NCBI GenBank assembly: GCA_903887775.1
Contig: CAISRB010000033.1
Location: forward strand, 248,001 to 312,000
Source of the DNA: an uncultured Bacteroidales bacterium
GTDB lineage: Bacteria > Bacteroidota > Bacteroidia > Bacteroidales > FEN-979
Direction: 5' to 3'
Length of the DNA: 64,000 bases
Part shown: positions 9,912-18,271 of the stretch, in pieces
Layout: each line of letters begins with the position of its first letter
How positions within the stretch are numbered: position 1 is the first letter of the stretch
Notes under the pieces: generated by a model
Told to the model about the DNA's origin: nothing
The model's database searches: none
The model's input: the letters and a program-made list of their open reading frames with translations, nothing else
Translations under genes and position numbers: made by a program

Positions 9912-9983
9912 TAGCCCGTAGGGGAATCGAACCCCTGTTACCAGGATGAAAACCTGACGTCCTAACCCCTAGACGAACGGGCC
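9912..9983 (-). tRNA. tRNA-Glu (anticodon UUC)
   Basis: The cloverleaf is readable: acceptor GGCCCGT paired with ACGGGCT, anticodon stem TCAGG/CCTGG with loop TTTTCAT, so the anticodon is TTC, and T-arm loop GTTCGATTC. It is 72 nt long with discriminator A and no encoded CCA. A full -33/-7 promoter lies at 10001-10031 and a terminator at 9863-9897, so it is a single-gene transcript. Confidence 0.95.
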
Positions 9984-10000
9984 AATGTGTTTTGGGAGTG

Positions 10001-10031
10001 CAAAAGTACAAAATGAATTGAAACCCGCAAA
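10001..10031 (-). promoter_or_regulatory. Bacteroidetes -33/-7 promoter of tRNA-Glu
   Basis: On the minus strand TTTG (10028-10031) is followed after exactly 19 bp by TACTTTTG (10001-10008). This matches TTTG-N19-TAnnTTTG. The tRNA begins 17 nt downstream. Confidence 0.85.
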
Positions 10032-10095
10032 ACATTTTTACATTTTAGCCCGGCTAAAATATTGTGAAACACAGGGGATCTGAATAATTGTTTTT

Positions 10096-10126
10096 TTTGA
10101 TTTTTAATTAAACCGTATTACATTTG
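10096..10126 (+). promoter_or_regulatory. Bacteroidetes -33/-7 promoter of the AT-hook protein
   Basis: TTTG (10096-10099), 19 bp, TACATTTG (10119-10126) is a perfect consensus match. A TTG codon at 10124 lies inside the -7 element and so cannot be the translation start. This places the start at the ATG at 10157. Confidence 0.85.
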
Positions 10127-10156
10127 TCCAAATTAATATTCATTAATTACATAGTC

Positions 10157-10762
10157 ATGAGAAGTATAAAATTTAATGAAGCAGAGCTGGAGTTCCTTGT
10201 TGGACAGTACGAGCTTGAACTTATTGAAGCAGAAAAATATGTTGGAGAAATAAAAAATATTCTGAACAAACTTGGTGTTATTTCGAAAGATGTTTCAGGC
10301 AAAAAAGAAATTAAAAAGAAAAGGGGAAGGGGACGCCCTGCAAAAGCAGTAACCCCTGAAACGAAGCAAACTTCTGCTGAAAAATCAGCAGAATCTAAAA
10401 AAAAGAGTAAGGGAAAACCGGGCAGGCCTAAGAAAAATGGTCGGAAAAAAGGATCGAAGCGTAAGCCCGAAGTTGTAACCAAACCGTTGAAATCGGATAT
10501 TGCCGTTGTAACGCCGGCAAAGTCCCTGACTGCACCTAAGAGAAAAGCCAAAACCGCACCTAAGAGTAAAGCCAAAACCGCACCTAAGAAAAAAGCCAAA
10601 ACCGCGCCTAAGAAAAAAGCCAAAACCGCGCCTAAGAAAAAAATCAAAACCGCGCCTAAGAAAAAAATCAAAACTGCTCCGGCAAATCCTGCACCTAAAA
10701 AATCAGTGCTTCCTGAATCACCACTGACAGTGGTTAAGGAAGAAAAACCTGCTGAAGTATAA
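10157..10762 (+). CDS. AT-hook, histone H1-like Lys/Ala/Pro-repeat DNA-binding protein
   Basis: A 201-aa, extremely basic protein. Residues 1-42 are an acidic amphipathic helix (FNEAELEFLVGQYELELIE), probably for dimerisation. Two AT-hook cores follow: RGRGRP (about 56-61) and KPGRPKK (about 87-93). Residues 129-176 are six 8-aa repeats of the type K-[KSR]-[AI]-K-T-A-P-K, encoded by a 24-bp tandem repeat at 10541-10684. AT-hooks bind the minor groove of AT-rich DNA, and the tail resembles histone H1 and bacterial lysine-rich nucleoid proteins. The likely role is nucleoid compaction or regulation. The start at 10157 is fixed by the promoter. The repeat number may vary between strains. Confidence 0.8.
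   Translation: MRSIKFNEAELEFLVGQYELELIEAEKYVGEIKNILNKLGVISKDVSGKKEIKKKRGRGRPAKAVTPETKQTSAEKSAESKKKSKGKPGRPKKNGRKKGSKRKPEVVTKPLKSDIAVVTPAKSLTAPKRKAKTAPKSKAKTAPKKKAKTAPKKKAKTAPKKKIKTAPKKKIKTAPANPAPKKSVLPESPLTVVKEEKPAEV
10541..10684 (+). repeat. 24-bp coding tandem repeat, about six units
   Basis: Units start at 10541, 10565, 10589, 10613, 10637 and 10661. Each encodes 8 residues with the core AKTAPK or IKTAPK. Neighbouring units differ by only a few bases, indicating recent duplication. Confidence 0.85.
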
Positions 10763-10772
10763 AAGAGTGTCG

Positions 10773-10797
10773 TCCGGGCCGGTGAAACCGGCCCGGA
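10773..10797 (+). terminator. GC-rich hairpin between the AT-hook gene and rpsT
   Basis: A perfect 11-bp stem (TCCGGGCCGGT / ACCGGCCCGGA) with a GAA loop lies 10 bp after the AT-hook stop. No T-run follows on either strand, so it may be an mRNA 3'-end stabiliser or a factor-assisted terminator. Confidence 0.5.
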
Positions 10798-10848
10798 ACA
10801 TTTAATGCAAATCGCATTTCTGCTATTTCATATTTCAAATAAATGTTG

Positions 10849-10856
10849 TACTTTTG
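10849..10856 (+). promoter_or_regulatory. -7 element upstream of rpsT
   Basis: TACTTTTG matches TAnnTTTG, with a near-match TTTC at 10826-10829 exactly 19 bp upstream. Predicted leader length is about 40 nt. Confidence 0.65.
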
Positions 10857-10900
10857 CGCCCTGATTTGAAAATAAGGACAATTCATTAATATTTTAATCC

Positions 10901-11161
10901 ATGGCCAATCACAGAAGTTCGGAAAAACGCATCAGGAATACGAAAACAAAAAGAACACAGAACCGTTATCAGGGTAGGACAGTTCGTAATTCAGTGAAGA
11001 AGCTGCGTTCTACTGAAGAAAAAGAAGCTATACAAAAAGATTTACCCGTTGTTATCTCCCAGATAGATAAACTTGCAAAGAAGTCAGTTATCCATAAGAA
11101 TAAAGCTGCGAATCTGAAAAGCAAGCTGATGAAGCATGCGAATAAGGCCAAAACTGCCTGA
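10901..11161 (+). CDS. rpsT: 30S ribosomal protein S20
   Basis: An 86-aa very basic protein starting MANHRSSEKRIR and ending HKNKAANLKSKL...KTA, the classic S20 layout of three helices that bind 16S rRNA in the body of the small subunit. Length matches the family. It has its own promoter (10849-10856) and is separated from the AT-hook gene by a strong hairpin. glsB is convergent, with a gap of only 3 bp. Confidence 0.95.
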   Translation: MANHRSSEKRIRNTKTKRTQNRYQGRTVRNSVKKLRSTEEKEAIQKDLPVVISQIDKLAKKSVIHKNKAANLKSKLMKHANKAKTA

Positions 11162-11164
11162 GAA

Positions 11165-12145
11165 TCAAGCCTGAGTCCTTTCTCTTTTACGCTTCCAGCG
11201 GAACCCCCTGAACGATAATCTCTGGATATAAGTCTTTAAATGTCTTTCCTTTTTCCGCGGATAGATATCATCAATTTTTATCATAATCCCTGTTTCTTCG
11301 ACATCGCCGAATCCATGGTTAATGGAAGTGCCAAAAGTGCGCATTGTTGCACTGAGATTCATATATGCATTAACGAGGGGAGGGACCAGTTCACCAGACT
11401 GCCTCACTTCATGTACAAGTACCTTGTAATTTTCTTCGAAGGATGCAGCGTTGAAAATGTTTTTCAGTATGTCTTCGGATGTCTGGGTAGCAAGTTGAAA
11501 TTTAGGGGTCATTAAATTTTCATTATCGGGGAAAAACCTCCGGAGAAAATACAAAACCACATCACGTGCAGCTTTATTATACTGCGGATACATCGTCATC
11601 TTTCCGAAGAAGTACCTCACATCGGGATTTTCAACGATCATGGCCCCAAGTCCGTCCCACAGGTTATCGAGGGAATACATGCCTTTCCTGAAGTTCACGG
11701 TAGGCTGATATTCGGGCTGTACAAAAGAACGTCCAAGCTCGATCGAATATGGAAGGTAATCACGGATGAATTTATGCGAGATTTCAAAAAGTTCGGCGGT
11801 GGCTGAGTTTAAAAAGCCATTGGCATTGCAGGGAATATCCTTTCCGTGGATAAAACGATATCCGCCCACTATCTCATGGTCTGCAGGATCCCATACAATA
11901 AGCTGATGAAATGGCTCTTCCATCACATCAAACTCATCAATATCGATCGATTTCCCCGTACCTCCGCCGGCATCCCTGAAAGTGATCTCCCTTAACCTTC
12001 CAAGCTCTTTCATGAGGTTCGGGGAATCATGGGCAGTAAAAATGTAGATCTTGTTCTGGCCGTTATTGGTGTTGCGCACAAATTTGGATTCGGTCAGTTC
12101 AGTTTCAAGCAAGTGCTTGTCAACCGGGGGGATGATTATTTCCAT
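11165..12145 (-). CDS. glsB: GlsB-like N-acyltransferase (glycine lipid synthesis), GNAT/hemolysin family
   Basis: A 326-aa protein starting MEIIIPPVDKHLLETELT. A longer frame reaches 12211, but a TACTTTTG promoter at 12169-12176 lies inside that extension, so ATG 12145 is preferred. The fold is the acyl-ACP-dependent N-acyltransferase branch (OlsB/GlsB type), with conserved segments such as LGRLREITFRDAGGGTG and ELGRSFV. In Bacteroides thetaiotaomicron GlsB adds a beta-hydroxy fatty acid to glycine and GlsA then adds a second acyl chain. The GlsA-like gene is immediately divergent here. The substrate assignment rests on family memory and this pairing. An alternative is an ornithine or other amino-acid acyltransferase. 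Confidence 0.7.
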   Translation of the reverse strand: MEIIIPPVDKHLLETELTESKFVRNTNNGQNKIYIFTAHDSPNLMKELGRLREITFRDAGGGTGKSIDIDEFDVMEEPFHQLIVWDPADHEIVGGYRFIHGKDIPCNANGFLNSATAELFEISHKFIRDYLPYSIELGRSFVQPEYQPTVNFRKGMYSLDNLWDGLGAMIVENPDVRYFFGKMTMYPQYNKAARDVVLYFLRRFFPDNENLMTPKFQLATQTSEDILKNIFNAASFEENYKVLVHEVRQSGELVPPLVNAYMNLSATMRTFGTSINHGFGDVEETGIMIKIDDIYPRKKERHLKTYIQRLSFRGFRWKRKRERTQA

Positions 12146-12168
12146 GATAACGGAATAAGACTCTTTTA

Positions 12169-12176
12169 CAAAAGTA
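12169..12176 (-). promoter_or_regulatory. -7 element of glsB
   Basis: TACTTTTG on the minus strand lies 23 bp before the proposed glsB start at 12145. It argues against the longer reading frame. Confidence 0.6.
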
Positions 12177-12193
12177 ATAAAAGCAGGCAAACC

Positions 12194-12207
12194 GTTTTCA
12201 TGAAAAC
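12194..12207. promoter_or_regulatory. 14-bp palindrome between divergent glsB and glsA promoters
   Basis: GTTTTCATGAAAAC is a perfect palindrome lying between the two divergent -7 elements (12169-12176 minus, 12231-12238 plus). The position fits a shared operator. No regulator can be named. Confidence 0.45.
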
Positions 12208-12230
12208 CCATGATATATAATCCTATTTCC

Positions 12231-12238
12231 TATTTTTG
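12231..12238 (+). promoter_or_regulatory. -7 element of glsA, 4 nt from the start codon
   Basis: TATTTTTG is followed by CAAT and then ATG at 12243. Transcription is expected to start about 4 nt after the element, so the mRNA would be leaderless. Confidence 0.6.
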
Positions 12239-12242
12239 CAAT

Positions 12243-13109
12243 ATGACAGACGTTCACATCGATATTCCTGAAAAGCTGATCAATGTTGAGGCTTTATTTG
12301 AATCCAAAAATCCAAAGCTTCTCAGGATCATTCCGCGATGGTTCATGAGTTACCTGAAGAGGATAATACACCAGGATGAAGTGAATGGCTATATATACAG
12401 GAACAGGCATAAGTTCGGGCTTCCTTTTGTTGAGGCCATACTCAGGGAATTCGGAGTTACTGTTAATACCGAAATCCCCGGGACCGGGCCCTCAGAACAA
12501 AAAACCAATCTGGAGTCAAGATTACTGAACCACCGCCTGATCATTGCGGCTAATCATCCATTGGGCGGGCTCGACGGACTTGCATTAATGAACCAGATAG
12601 GGAAAGTCAGGCAGGATATAGTGTTTCCTGTGAACGACCTCCTGATGAATGTTCCCGGCCTTAAACCCCTGTTCATCCCTATTAATAAACATGGGAAGAA
12701 CACTGATAATTCAAGAATAATTGAAGAGACATTTGCAGGAGATAAGGTCATTTTGTATTTCCCGGCCGGACTGGTTTCACGTAAATTTAAAGGAGGGGTC
12801 ATCAGGGACCTGGAATGGAAAAACACATTTATTAAGAAGGCCAGGAGATACCAGCGCGACATTCTGCCTGTGTATATTTCCGGCCGGAACTCCAATTGGT
12901 TTTATAATCTCTCAAAGTGGAGAAAAAAGCTTCGAATAAAAGCCAATGTTGAGATGTTGTACCTTGCTGATGAAATGGCGAAGCAAAGGGGCCAAACCAT
13001 CACGTTGAACATAGGAGATATAATCCCATGGCAATCGTTTGATAAGTCCCGTAATGATCTGCAATGGGCCGGGTTGGTACAAAACAAGGTCTACGACCTG
13101 CACATATGA
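12243..13109 (+). CDS. glsA: GlsA-like O-acyltransferase (PlsC family)
   Basis: A 288-aa lysophospholipid acyltransferase-family protein starting MTDVHIDIPEK. The catalytic histidine/aspartate block reads NHPLGGLDG (about residues 103-111), with five residues between His and Asp rather than the usual four. The FPAGLVS block further on corresponds to FPEGTRS in PlsC. In the glycine-lipid pathway this enzyme would O-acylate the product of GlsB. A longer frame starts at 12210, but the TATTTTTG promoter at 12231 lies inside it, so ATG 12243 is used. engB begins 6 bp after the stop and is probably co-transcribed. Confidence 0.75.
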   Translation: MTDVHIDIPEKLINVEALFESKNPKLLRIIPRWFMSYLKRIIHQDEVNGYIYRNRHKFGLPFVEAILREFGVTVNTEIPGTGPSEQKTNLESRLLNHRLIIAANHPLGGLDGLALMNQIGKVRQDIVFPVNDLLMNVPGLKPLFIPINKHGKNTDNSRIIEETFAGDKVILYFPAGLVSRKFKGGVIRDLEWKNTFIKKARRYQRDILPVYISGRNSNWFYNLSKWRKKLRIKANVEMLYLADEMAKQRGQTITLNIGDIIPWQSFDKSRNDLQWAGLVQNKVYDLHI

Positions 13110-13115
13110 TCTTAT

Positions 13116-13736
13116 ATGGATAAAGGCAATGAGATATCAGCAAACATGAACCTGAAATTTATTTCAAGCATTGTGCATCCCAAAGATGGACCCGGAACAG
13201 GCCTGCCAGAGTTTGCATTCATTGGACGTTCGAATGTCGGAAAATCCTCGCTGATCAATATGCTCGGGGGCAGGAAAAACCTTGCAAAGATTTCATCAAA
13301 CCCCGGAAAGACAAGGACTGTTAATCACTTCCTGGAGCAGGACCTTTTGTTTTACCTCGTTGATCTCCCCGGATACGGATATGCAAAACTCTCAAAAGAC
13401 GAAAAGGCTAAACTGGAATATATAATTAAAACCTATATCCTGAAAAGCCGGTTTTTGAGGTGCACCTTTGTTTTGATCGATTCCAGGCATGACCCTCTCA
13501 AACAGGATGCTGAATTTATGAAATGGATGATGAGGAATGAAAAGCCTTTCGTAATAGTCTTCACGAAGACTGACAAGCTTTCAAAGGCCGGAAGGAAAAA
13601 CCTGAAGTCAAATTATAATAAAGAGATACAAGGTTTCATCCCGGGTTTTATAACTGAAATGATCATAACATCGTCAACAACCCGGCAGGGGAAAGAAGAA
13701 ATAATGAAGCTCATGAAAGAAATGATGCTTATTTAA
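13116..13736 (+). CDS. engB: Ribosome biogenesis GTP-binding protein EngB/YsxC
   Basis: A 206-aa TRAFAC GTPase required for late 50S assembly. The G motifs are all present: G1 GRSNVGKSS, G2 threonine in PGKTRTVN, G3 DLPGYG, G4 TKTDK, and a G5-like SSTT. Length is usual. An internal ATG at 13146 is an alternative start, but the EngB core begins after it in either case. The gene follows glsA by 6 bp and overlaps the biotin-carrier gene tail to tail by 8 bp. Confidence 0.93.
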   Translation: MDKGNEISANMNLKFISSIVHPKDGPGTGLPEFAFIGRSNVGKSSLINMLGGRKNLAKISSNPGKTRTVNHFLEQDLLFYLVDLPGYGYAKLSKDEKAKLEYIIKTYILKSRFLRCTFVLIDSRHDPLKQDAEFMKWMMRNEKPFVIVFTKTDKLSKAGRKNLKSNYNKEIQGFIPGFITEMIITSSTTRQGKEEIMKLMKEMMLI

Positions 13737-14070
13737 GCTCAACCAATAGCTGGTTCTTTGTAACCCGTTCACCCTGCTTGACATAGATCTTTTTAACCAC
13801 GGTATTGAAAGGTGAGAGAAGATGGTTGTTCATTTTCATGGCCTGCAGATCAAGCAGGGTTTCACCGGCCTTGACTTTCTGTTTTTCCTTTACACAGACC
13901 TTCACTATGGTCCCAGGGATGAAAGCCGTTATCTTTTTCTGATCCTCCGGTTCAAACGGCTTGCGCATCAGGAACGTACGGTTCGCTAATGTTTTGAATG
14001 TAACATGCTCCATCTGAAAAGAGATGAATTCAGGTTCAGGCAATACCTGTTCTTTTTCGTTTTCTTCCAT
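13729..14070 (-). CDS. Biotin carboxyl carrier protein domain
   Basis: A 113-aa protein whose C-terminal 75 residues form the biotinyl/lipoyl hammerhead. The biotinylation motif is LQAMKMNN, with the modified lysine in MKM. The N-terminal 35 residues are acidic and flexible. It carries CO2 between partner subunits. The carboxyltransferase gene ends 26 bp upstream on the same strand, so the two form the core of a methylmalonyl-CoA decarboxylase or propionyl-CoA carboxylase. A biotin carboxylase or membrane decarboxylase subunit is not in this window. Its end overlaps engB by 8 bp. Confidence 0.88.
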   Translation of the reverse strand: MEENEKEQVLPEPEFISFQMEHVTFKTLANRTFLMRKPFEPEDQKKITAFIPGTIVKVCVKEKQKVKAGETLLDLQAMKMNNHLLSPFNTVVKKIYVKQGERVTKNQLLVELK

Positions 14071-14096
14071 AGGATGACGAAAATATGTTATGATAA

Positions 14097-15644
14097 TCAG
14101 AAAGGTGGAATCCCGTGCTTTTTTTTCGGGGTGATCTCAGTTTTATTCTGTGCAAGTGTGAGTGAATGGATGAGGAAATTCCTTGTTTCTGAAGGTTCTA
14201 TGACAGCATCAACATAACCGTAGGCTGCGGCTACGTATGGATTAGCGAATTTCTGTCGATATTCCTCGATGAGCCTTTTCCGGGTTTCCTCAGGATTATC
14301 CGAGGATTTAATCTCGGCCCGGAAGATAATATTTGCAGCCCCTTCAGGTCCCATGACTGCAATTTCAGCGGTTGGCCATGCAAGCACGAAATCAGCACGA
14401 AGGTGGTGTGAACACATGGCGATATATCCCCCTCCATATGCTTTACGTAGAATAACCGTGAGTTTTGGTACCGTCGCTTCACTGTATGCGTATAAAACCT
14501 TGGCTCCGTGACGGATAACACCTGCATGCTCCTGGTCGATGCCGGGAAGGTAGCCGGGAAGGTCAACCAATGTGATCAAAGGGATATTAAATGCATCGCA
14601 ATAGCGGATAAATCTTGCGGCTTTATCGCTGGAGTCAACATCCAGCACACCGGCAAGCACCATTGGCTGATTGGCGACAAAACCAACAGTTTGCCCGTCA
14701 AGCCTTGCAAAACCCACAACAATATTGGCAGCCCAGTGTTCATGGCTTTCGAAGAAATCGGAATCATCAACCAGGGCCTTGATCACATCCCTTACATCAT
14801 AGGGTGTCATTGGGTTTGTGGGGAAAATGCTGTCAATTTTAAAGTGCCTTGATTTAGGCGCTTTTTTTGGGAAAAGTTCAGCCTTTTTATCGTTATTCCA
14901 GGGGATAAAGCTAATCAGCCTTTTAACCTGGTCAAAGCATTCCTGTTCGCTTTCAGCGAAGAAATGAGCGTTCCCCGTGATTTCAGCATGGACTTTTGCA
15001 CCTCCGAGGTCCTCCATCGAGATCTCCTCGCCAAGAACAGTCTTGATAACCTCCGGCCCCGTGATGAACATTTTCGAGATCTTATCAACCACGAACACAA
15101 AGTCGGTCAGGGCCGGAGAATACACCGCACCTCCGGCACATGGGCCCAAGATGACACTGATCTGGGGTATAACTCCGGAAGCCTGGGTGTTCCTGTAAAA
15201 AATCTCACCATAACCTGCAAGCGAGTTCACACCTTCCTGGATACGGGCACCACCTGAATCATTGATCCCGATCAGGGGCACCTTCATTTTCATTGCGTGA
15301 TCCATGATCTTCGTGATCTTCTTCGCATGCATATACCCTAATGAACCACCCGCTACAGTGAAATCCTGGGCAAAGATGCAAACAGGCCAACCTGTGATCG
15401 ATCCGGTACCGGTAATGACACCGTCGCCGGGCAGGTACTTTTTATCCATGTCGAAATCCTGGCCGGCATGTTTTACAAAGAGATCATATTCGTGAAATGA
15501 ATTTGGATCCACCAATGCCAGGATTCTTTCACGGGCTGTCATTTTTCCGGATGCTTTCTGCTTTTCAAGGGCTTGTTCACCTCCTCCCTGAAAGGCTTCA
15601 TTCATCCTTCTTTTGAGTTCATTTGTCTTGGCTCTTAAACTCAT
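14097..15644 (-). CDS. mmdA: Acyl-CoA carboxyltransferase subunit (methylmalonyl-CoA decarboxylase alpha / propionyl-CoA carboxylase beta)
   Basis: A 515-aa crotonase-fold carboxyltransferase with the two tandem halves typical of the family. Oxyanion-hole glycine segments are GINDSGGARIQEG and LGPCAGGAVYSP in the first half, and VDLPGYLPG with RKAYGGGY in the second. It transfers a carboxyl group between biotin and propionyl/methylmalonyl-CoA. In anaerobic Bacteroidota this usually serves propionate production via succinate. Decarboxylase versus carboxylase cannot be settled without the partner subunits, so the symbol is provisional. A -7 element sits at 15671-15678. Confidence 0.88.
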   Translation of the reverse strand: MSLRAKTNELKRRMNEAFQGGGEQALEKQKASGKMTARERILALVDPNSFHEYDLFVKHAGQDFDMDKKYLPGDGVITGTGSITGWPVCIFAQDFTVAGGSLGYMHAKKITKIMDHAMKMKVPLIGINDSGGARIQEGVNSLAGYGEIFYRNTQASGVIPQISVILGPCAGGAVYSPALTDFVFVVDKISKMFITGPEVIKTVLGEEISMEDLGGAKVHAEITGNAHFFAESEQECFDQVKRLISFIPWNNDKKAELFPKKAPKSRHFKIDSIFPTNPMTPYDVRDVIKALVDDSDFFESHEHWAANIVVGFARLDGQTVGFVANQPMVLAGVLDVDSSDKAARFIRYCDAFNIPLITLVDLPGYLPGIDQEHAGVIRHGAKVLYAYSEATVPKLTVILRKAYGGGYIAMCSHHLRADFVLAWPTAEIAVMGPEGAANIIFRAEIKSSDNPEETRKRLIEEYRQKFANPYVAAAYGYVDAVIEPSETRNFLIHSLTLAQNKTEITPKKKHGIPPF

Positions 15645-15670
15645 GATCTAGGTTTTTGGCGCAGAGTGGG

Positions 15671-15678
15671 CAAAAGTA
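15671..15678 (-). promoter_or_regulatory. -7 element of the carboxyltransferase-BCCP operon
   Basis: TACTTTTG on the minus strand lies 26 bp before the start codon at 15644, giving a leader of about 22 nt. Confidence 0.6.
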
Positions 15679-15901
15679 CGACTATGACGATGAATAATGA
15701 ATTATATAAACATGGGAATTCGCAGATTCAATCCCAATTGCCAAATCCGGATTGAAATCATCATTGTTTCCTATTGTTGTAGAAAACAGGGATTCAAGTA
15801 ATTAAGAACGCCTGTTAGGGAATTGTGGCGGTAGAATCTGTTGTGAAAAGAAAAACGTTAAAAATTGTTAAATGCCAGGGGGGATTGTTAAGAATGAACA
15901 T

Positions 15902-18250
15902 CTATTTAAATAACACAACTGTAATTCCGCTTCCCCCTCTTTCAAGGAGTTCATCCTTTGCACTTTTAATTTCTTTGACAGAACGAAGATAATCACGTGT
16001 AACCTGCCTCAGAACGCCGTTTCCTTTGCCATGAAGTATCCTTACTTCGGGTATGGACAGCATGATGGCATCATCAATATATTTCTGCAACAGTGATATG
16101 GTTTCATCAACCCGTTTACCCCTCAGATCCAGAGTCGATTGAAATTCAATCAGCTTCATATGAAGATCATCAAGGTAAGACTGGTACTGAATGTGTTTCG
16201 GACTTTCATACCCGGTTGCCTGAGGTTTCAGCAGAACAGTACGGGGTGTTTTGGCCTTTCGATCGGGCTTGGTTTCACTTGCCTTCAAATTTCCCGCTTC
16301 AATATTGACAGCCGGCGGCGGATTGTTTTCGAGCTTCTCTTTAAATTCCTTAAGATCTGCACGGGCGGTTCTTGTCTTTTCCTTTTCTGCCTGGGCTTCT
16401 TTAATTTCCTTAATGGTTTTTTCAACCGTTTTATTTGCTTCGGAAATTATACGAAGCGCTTCATTGCGGGCATTTTCGATAACCTCTTTTTTTGATTTCT
16501 CCAGATCGCCTGAAAGCTTTTCATATTTTGTGATGAGTTCGGCAAGGAAATCATCGGCAACGCCGAGTTCCGTCGTTTTTTTGCTCATTTCTTCTTTCTC
16601 GGTTTCCAGGTCCTGGATCTGCTTCTCAAAGTTGAGCTGGCTGTGCCCTGTAATATTCCTTGCCTTGTCTAAAACTGCCGATGGGAATCCTATCTGAGCA
16701 GCAATTTCAAAGGCGAAGGAATTGCCCGGCTTTCCTTTTTTCAAACGGTAAAGCGGTTTAAGTTTCTTTGAATCATAGAGCATGGCCCCGTTCACAATTC
16801 CCCTTATTTTACCGGATAACAACTTTAGATTTGAATAATGGGTAGTGATTATTCCGTAAGTATTCTTTAGTGCCATTTCTTCCAGGCAGGCTTCAGCCAT
16901 GGCCCCTCCCTGGGAAGGGTCGGTCCCTGAGCCGAACTCATCTATAAGGAGAAGGGAATCCTCATCCACATGCTCAAGAAAAAATTTAAGATTCAGGAGC
17001 TTCGAAGTATAGGTGCTCAGGTCATTGTCAATGGACTGCTCATCTCCGATATCAATAAATATCTTTTTAAAAATCAGAAATTCAGAATCTTCCCTCACAG
17101 TTGGCAGAAGCCCGCACTGAAACATATACTGGATTAAGCCGACAGTTTTCAGGCATACCGATTTTCCTCCTGCATTGGGCCCTGATATGATGAGGATACG
17201 CTCGTCTGCCTCAAGTTCCAGGTCAAGCGGAACCACTGTTTTTTTAATATTTTTAAAATGAAGATAAAGGTTGGGATGGATGGCCTGGTACCATTTGAAG
17301 GCATGCTTCCTGCCTCCCGGGAAAGAAGTCCGGCCGGCCTGTTTTGGAAGGATGCCTGACACATCGACGGCAAACAAGGCCTTCGCCCTGATAAAATCGA
17401 TAACTCCCATAAAGTGATACAGGCTGATCAGGTTATGTGTTTCAGGCCTCAATTGATCGGTAAAAGCGATCAGGATTTTAACGATCTCACGTTTCTCGGC
17501 ATATTCAATTTCCCGTATCTCATTGTTCGTTTCAAATATTTCGGCCGGTTCTATATAAACGGTTTGTCCGGTCGCAGATTCATCATGCACATATCCGCTG
17601 ATCTTGCGTTTATGGGCACTGAGCATAGGGATCACGAGGCGGCCGTTGCGGATAGTGACTTCCGCATCATCAGGGGTCCATCCGGATTGCCTGGCGACTT
17701 TCAGGTCATGATGTATCTTAGATTCTACGCTTGCAATTTTAAACGCTTTCTCTTTTCTCAATTTTAATAATTCAGGCGAAGCATTGTCGCGAACCTGTGA
17801 GCGTTCATCCACTATCCTGTCAATCCTGTGAATAAAGTCAGCCGGAAGGCCCAAGGCTGAGCTGTCGGCAATCGTCGATTCGATCTGCGCAAAAAGCAAG
17901 GGATAGCTTTCCTGCCTCGAGGAAAAAAACGAAATAAGGTCTGCAACCGTTTGCAACGAAAGCCTGAGCTCCGAAAGAATTTCTTCTTCAAGATAAGTTC
18001 CCGGAATAGTTATCCTGCTTATATCCGGTATCAGATTATAATAGTCCTGTGAAGGAAATCCTTCTTCAATGTTTAACACATTGAGCATTTCTCCGGTGAG
18101 TTGTAAATTCAGGAAAATATCATCCCGGTCGGCCGAGAAGGCAATTGACGATACAAGGTCTTTCCCGATGGTTGACAGGCACTTAGACTTCAGCAGTTCC
18201 CTTATTTGATCAAAGCCCAGTTTATTTTCAAAAGAAGTTGGATATAACAT
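15902..18250 (-). CDS. mutS2: Endonuclease MutS2 with Smr domain
   Basis: A 782-aa protein. It lacks the MutS1 mismatch-recognition domain, has a core/clamp region, then the ABC-type ATPase with Walker A GPNAGGKSV and Walker B LLLIDEFGSGTDP. A long coiled coil (about 515-650) leads to a C-terminal Smr nuclease domain with LDLRGKRVDE and HGKGNGVLR. MutS2 proteins act on recombination intermediates and on stalled or collided ribosomes. The start at 18250 lies exactly 4 nt after a TAATTTTG element (18255-18262), so the mRNA is probably leaderless. The nifJ promoter is divergent only 10 bp away. Confidence 0.93.
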   Translation of the reverse strand: MLYPTSFENKLGFDQIRELLKSKCLSTIGKDLVSSIAFSADRDDIFLNLQLTGEMLNVLNIEEGFPSQDYYNLIPDISRITIPGTYLEEEILSELRLSLQTVADLISFFSSRQESYPLLFAQIESTIADSSALGLPADFIHRIDRIVDERSQVRDNASPELLKLRKEKAFKIASVESKIHHDLKVARQSGWTPDDAEVTIRNGRLVIPMLSAHKRKISGYVHDESATGQTVYIEPAEIFETNNEIREIEYAEKREIVKILIAFTDQLRPETHNLISLYHFMGVIDFIRAKALFAVDVSGILPKQAGRTSFPGGRKHAFKWYQAIHPNLYLHFKNIKKTVVPLDLELEADERILIISGPNAGGKSVCLKTVGLIQYMFQCGLLPTVREDSEFLIFKKIFIDIGDEQSIDNDLSTYTSKLLNLKFFLEHVDEDSLLLIDEFGSGTDPSQGGAMAEACLEEMALKNTYGIITTHYSNLKLLSGKIRGIVNGAMLYDSKKLKPLYRLKKGKPGNSFAFEIAAQIGFPSAVLDKARNITGHSQLNFEKQIQDLETEKEEMSKKTTELGVADDFLAELITKYEKLSGDLEKSKKEVIENARNEALRIISEANKTVEKTIKEIKEAQAEKEKTRTARADLKEFKEKLENNPPPAVNIEAGNLKASETKPDRKAKTPRTVLLKPQATGYESPKHIQYQSYLDDLHMKLIEFQSTLDLRGKRVDETISLLQKYIDDAIMLSIPEVRILHGKGNGVLRQVTRDYLRSVKEIKSAKDELLERGGSGITVVLFK

Positions 18251-18254
18251 TCTG

Positions 18255-18262
18255 CAAAATTA
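18255..18262 (-). promoter_or_regulatory. -7 element of mutS2, 4 nt from the start codon
   Basis: On the minus strand TAATTTTG, CAGA, ATG (18250). The N4 spacing predicts transcription starting at or next to the A of the start codon. Confidence 0.6.
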
Positions 18263-18271
18263 AAAAAATTG

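Noticed and set aside
10124-10156. Upstream TTG start for the AT-hook protein
   Set aside because: The TTG at 10124 is part of the TACATTTG -7 element of a perfect -33/-7 promoter.
10541-10684. Possible CRISPR or satellite at the 24-bp repeats
   Set aside because: Units are contiguous without spacers and keep the reading frame, so they are coding repeats.
12146-12211. N-terminal extension of glsB
   Set aside because: A TACTTTTG promoter lies inside the extension, and the extension overlaps the divergent glsA promoter region.
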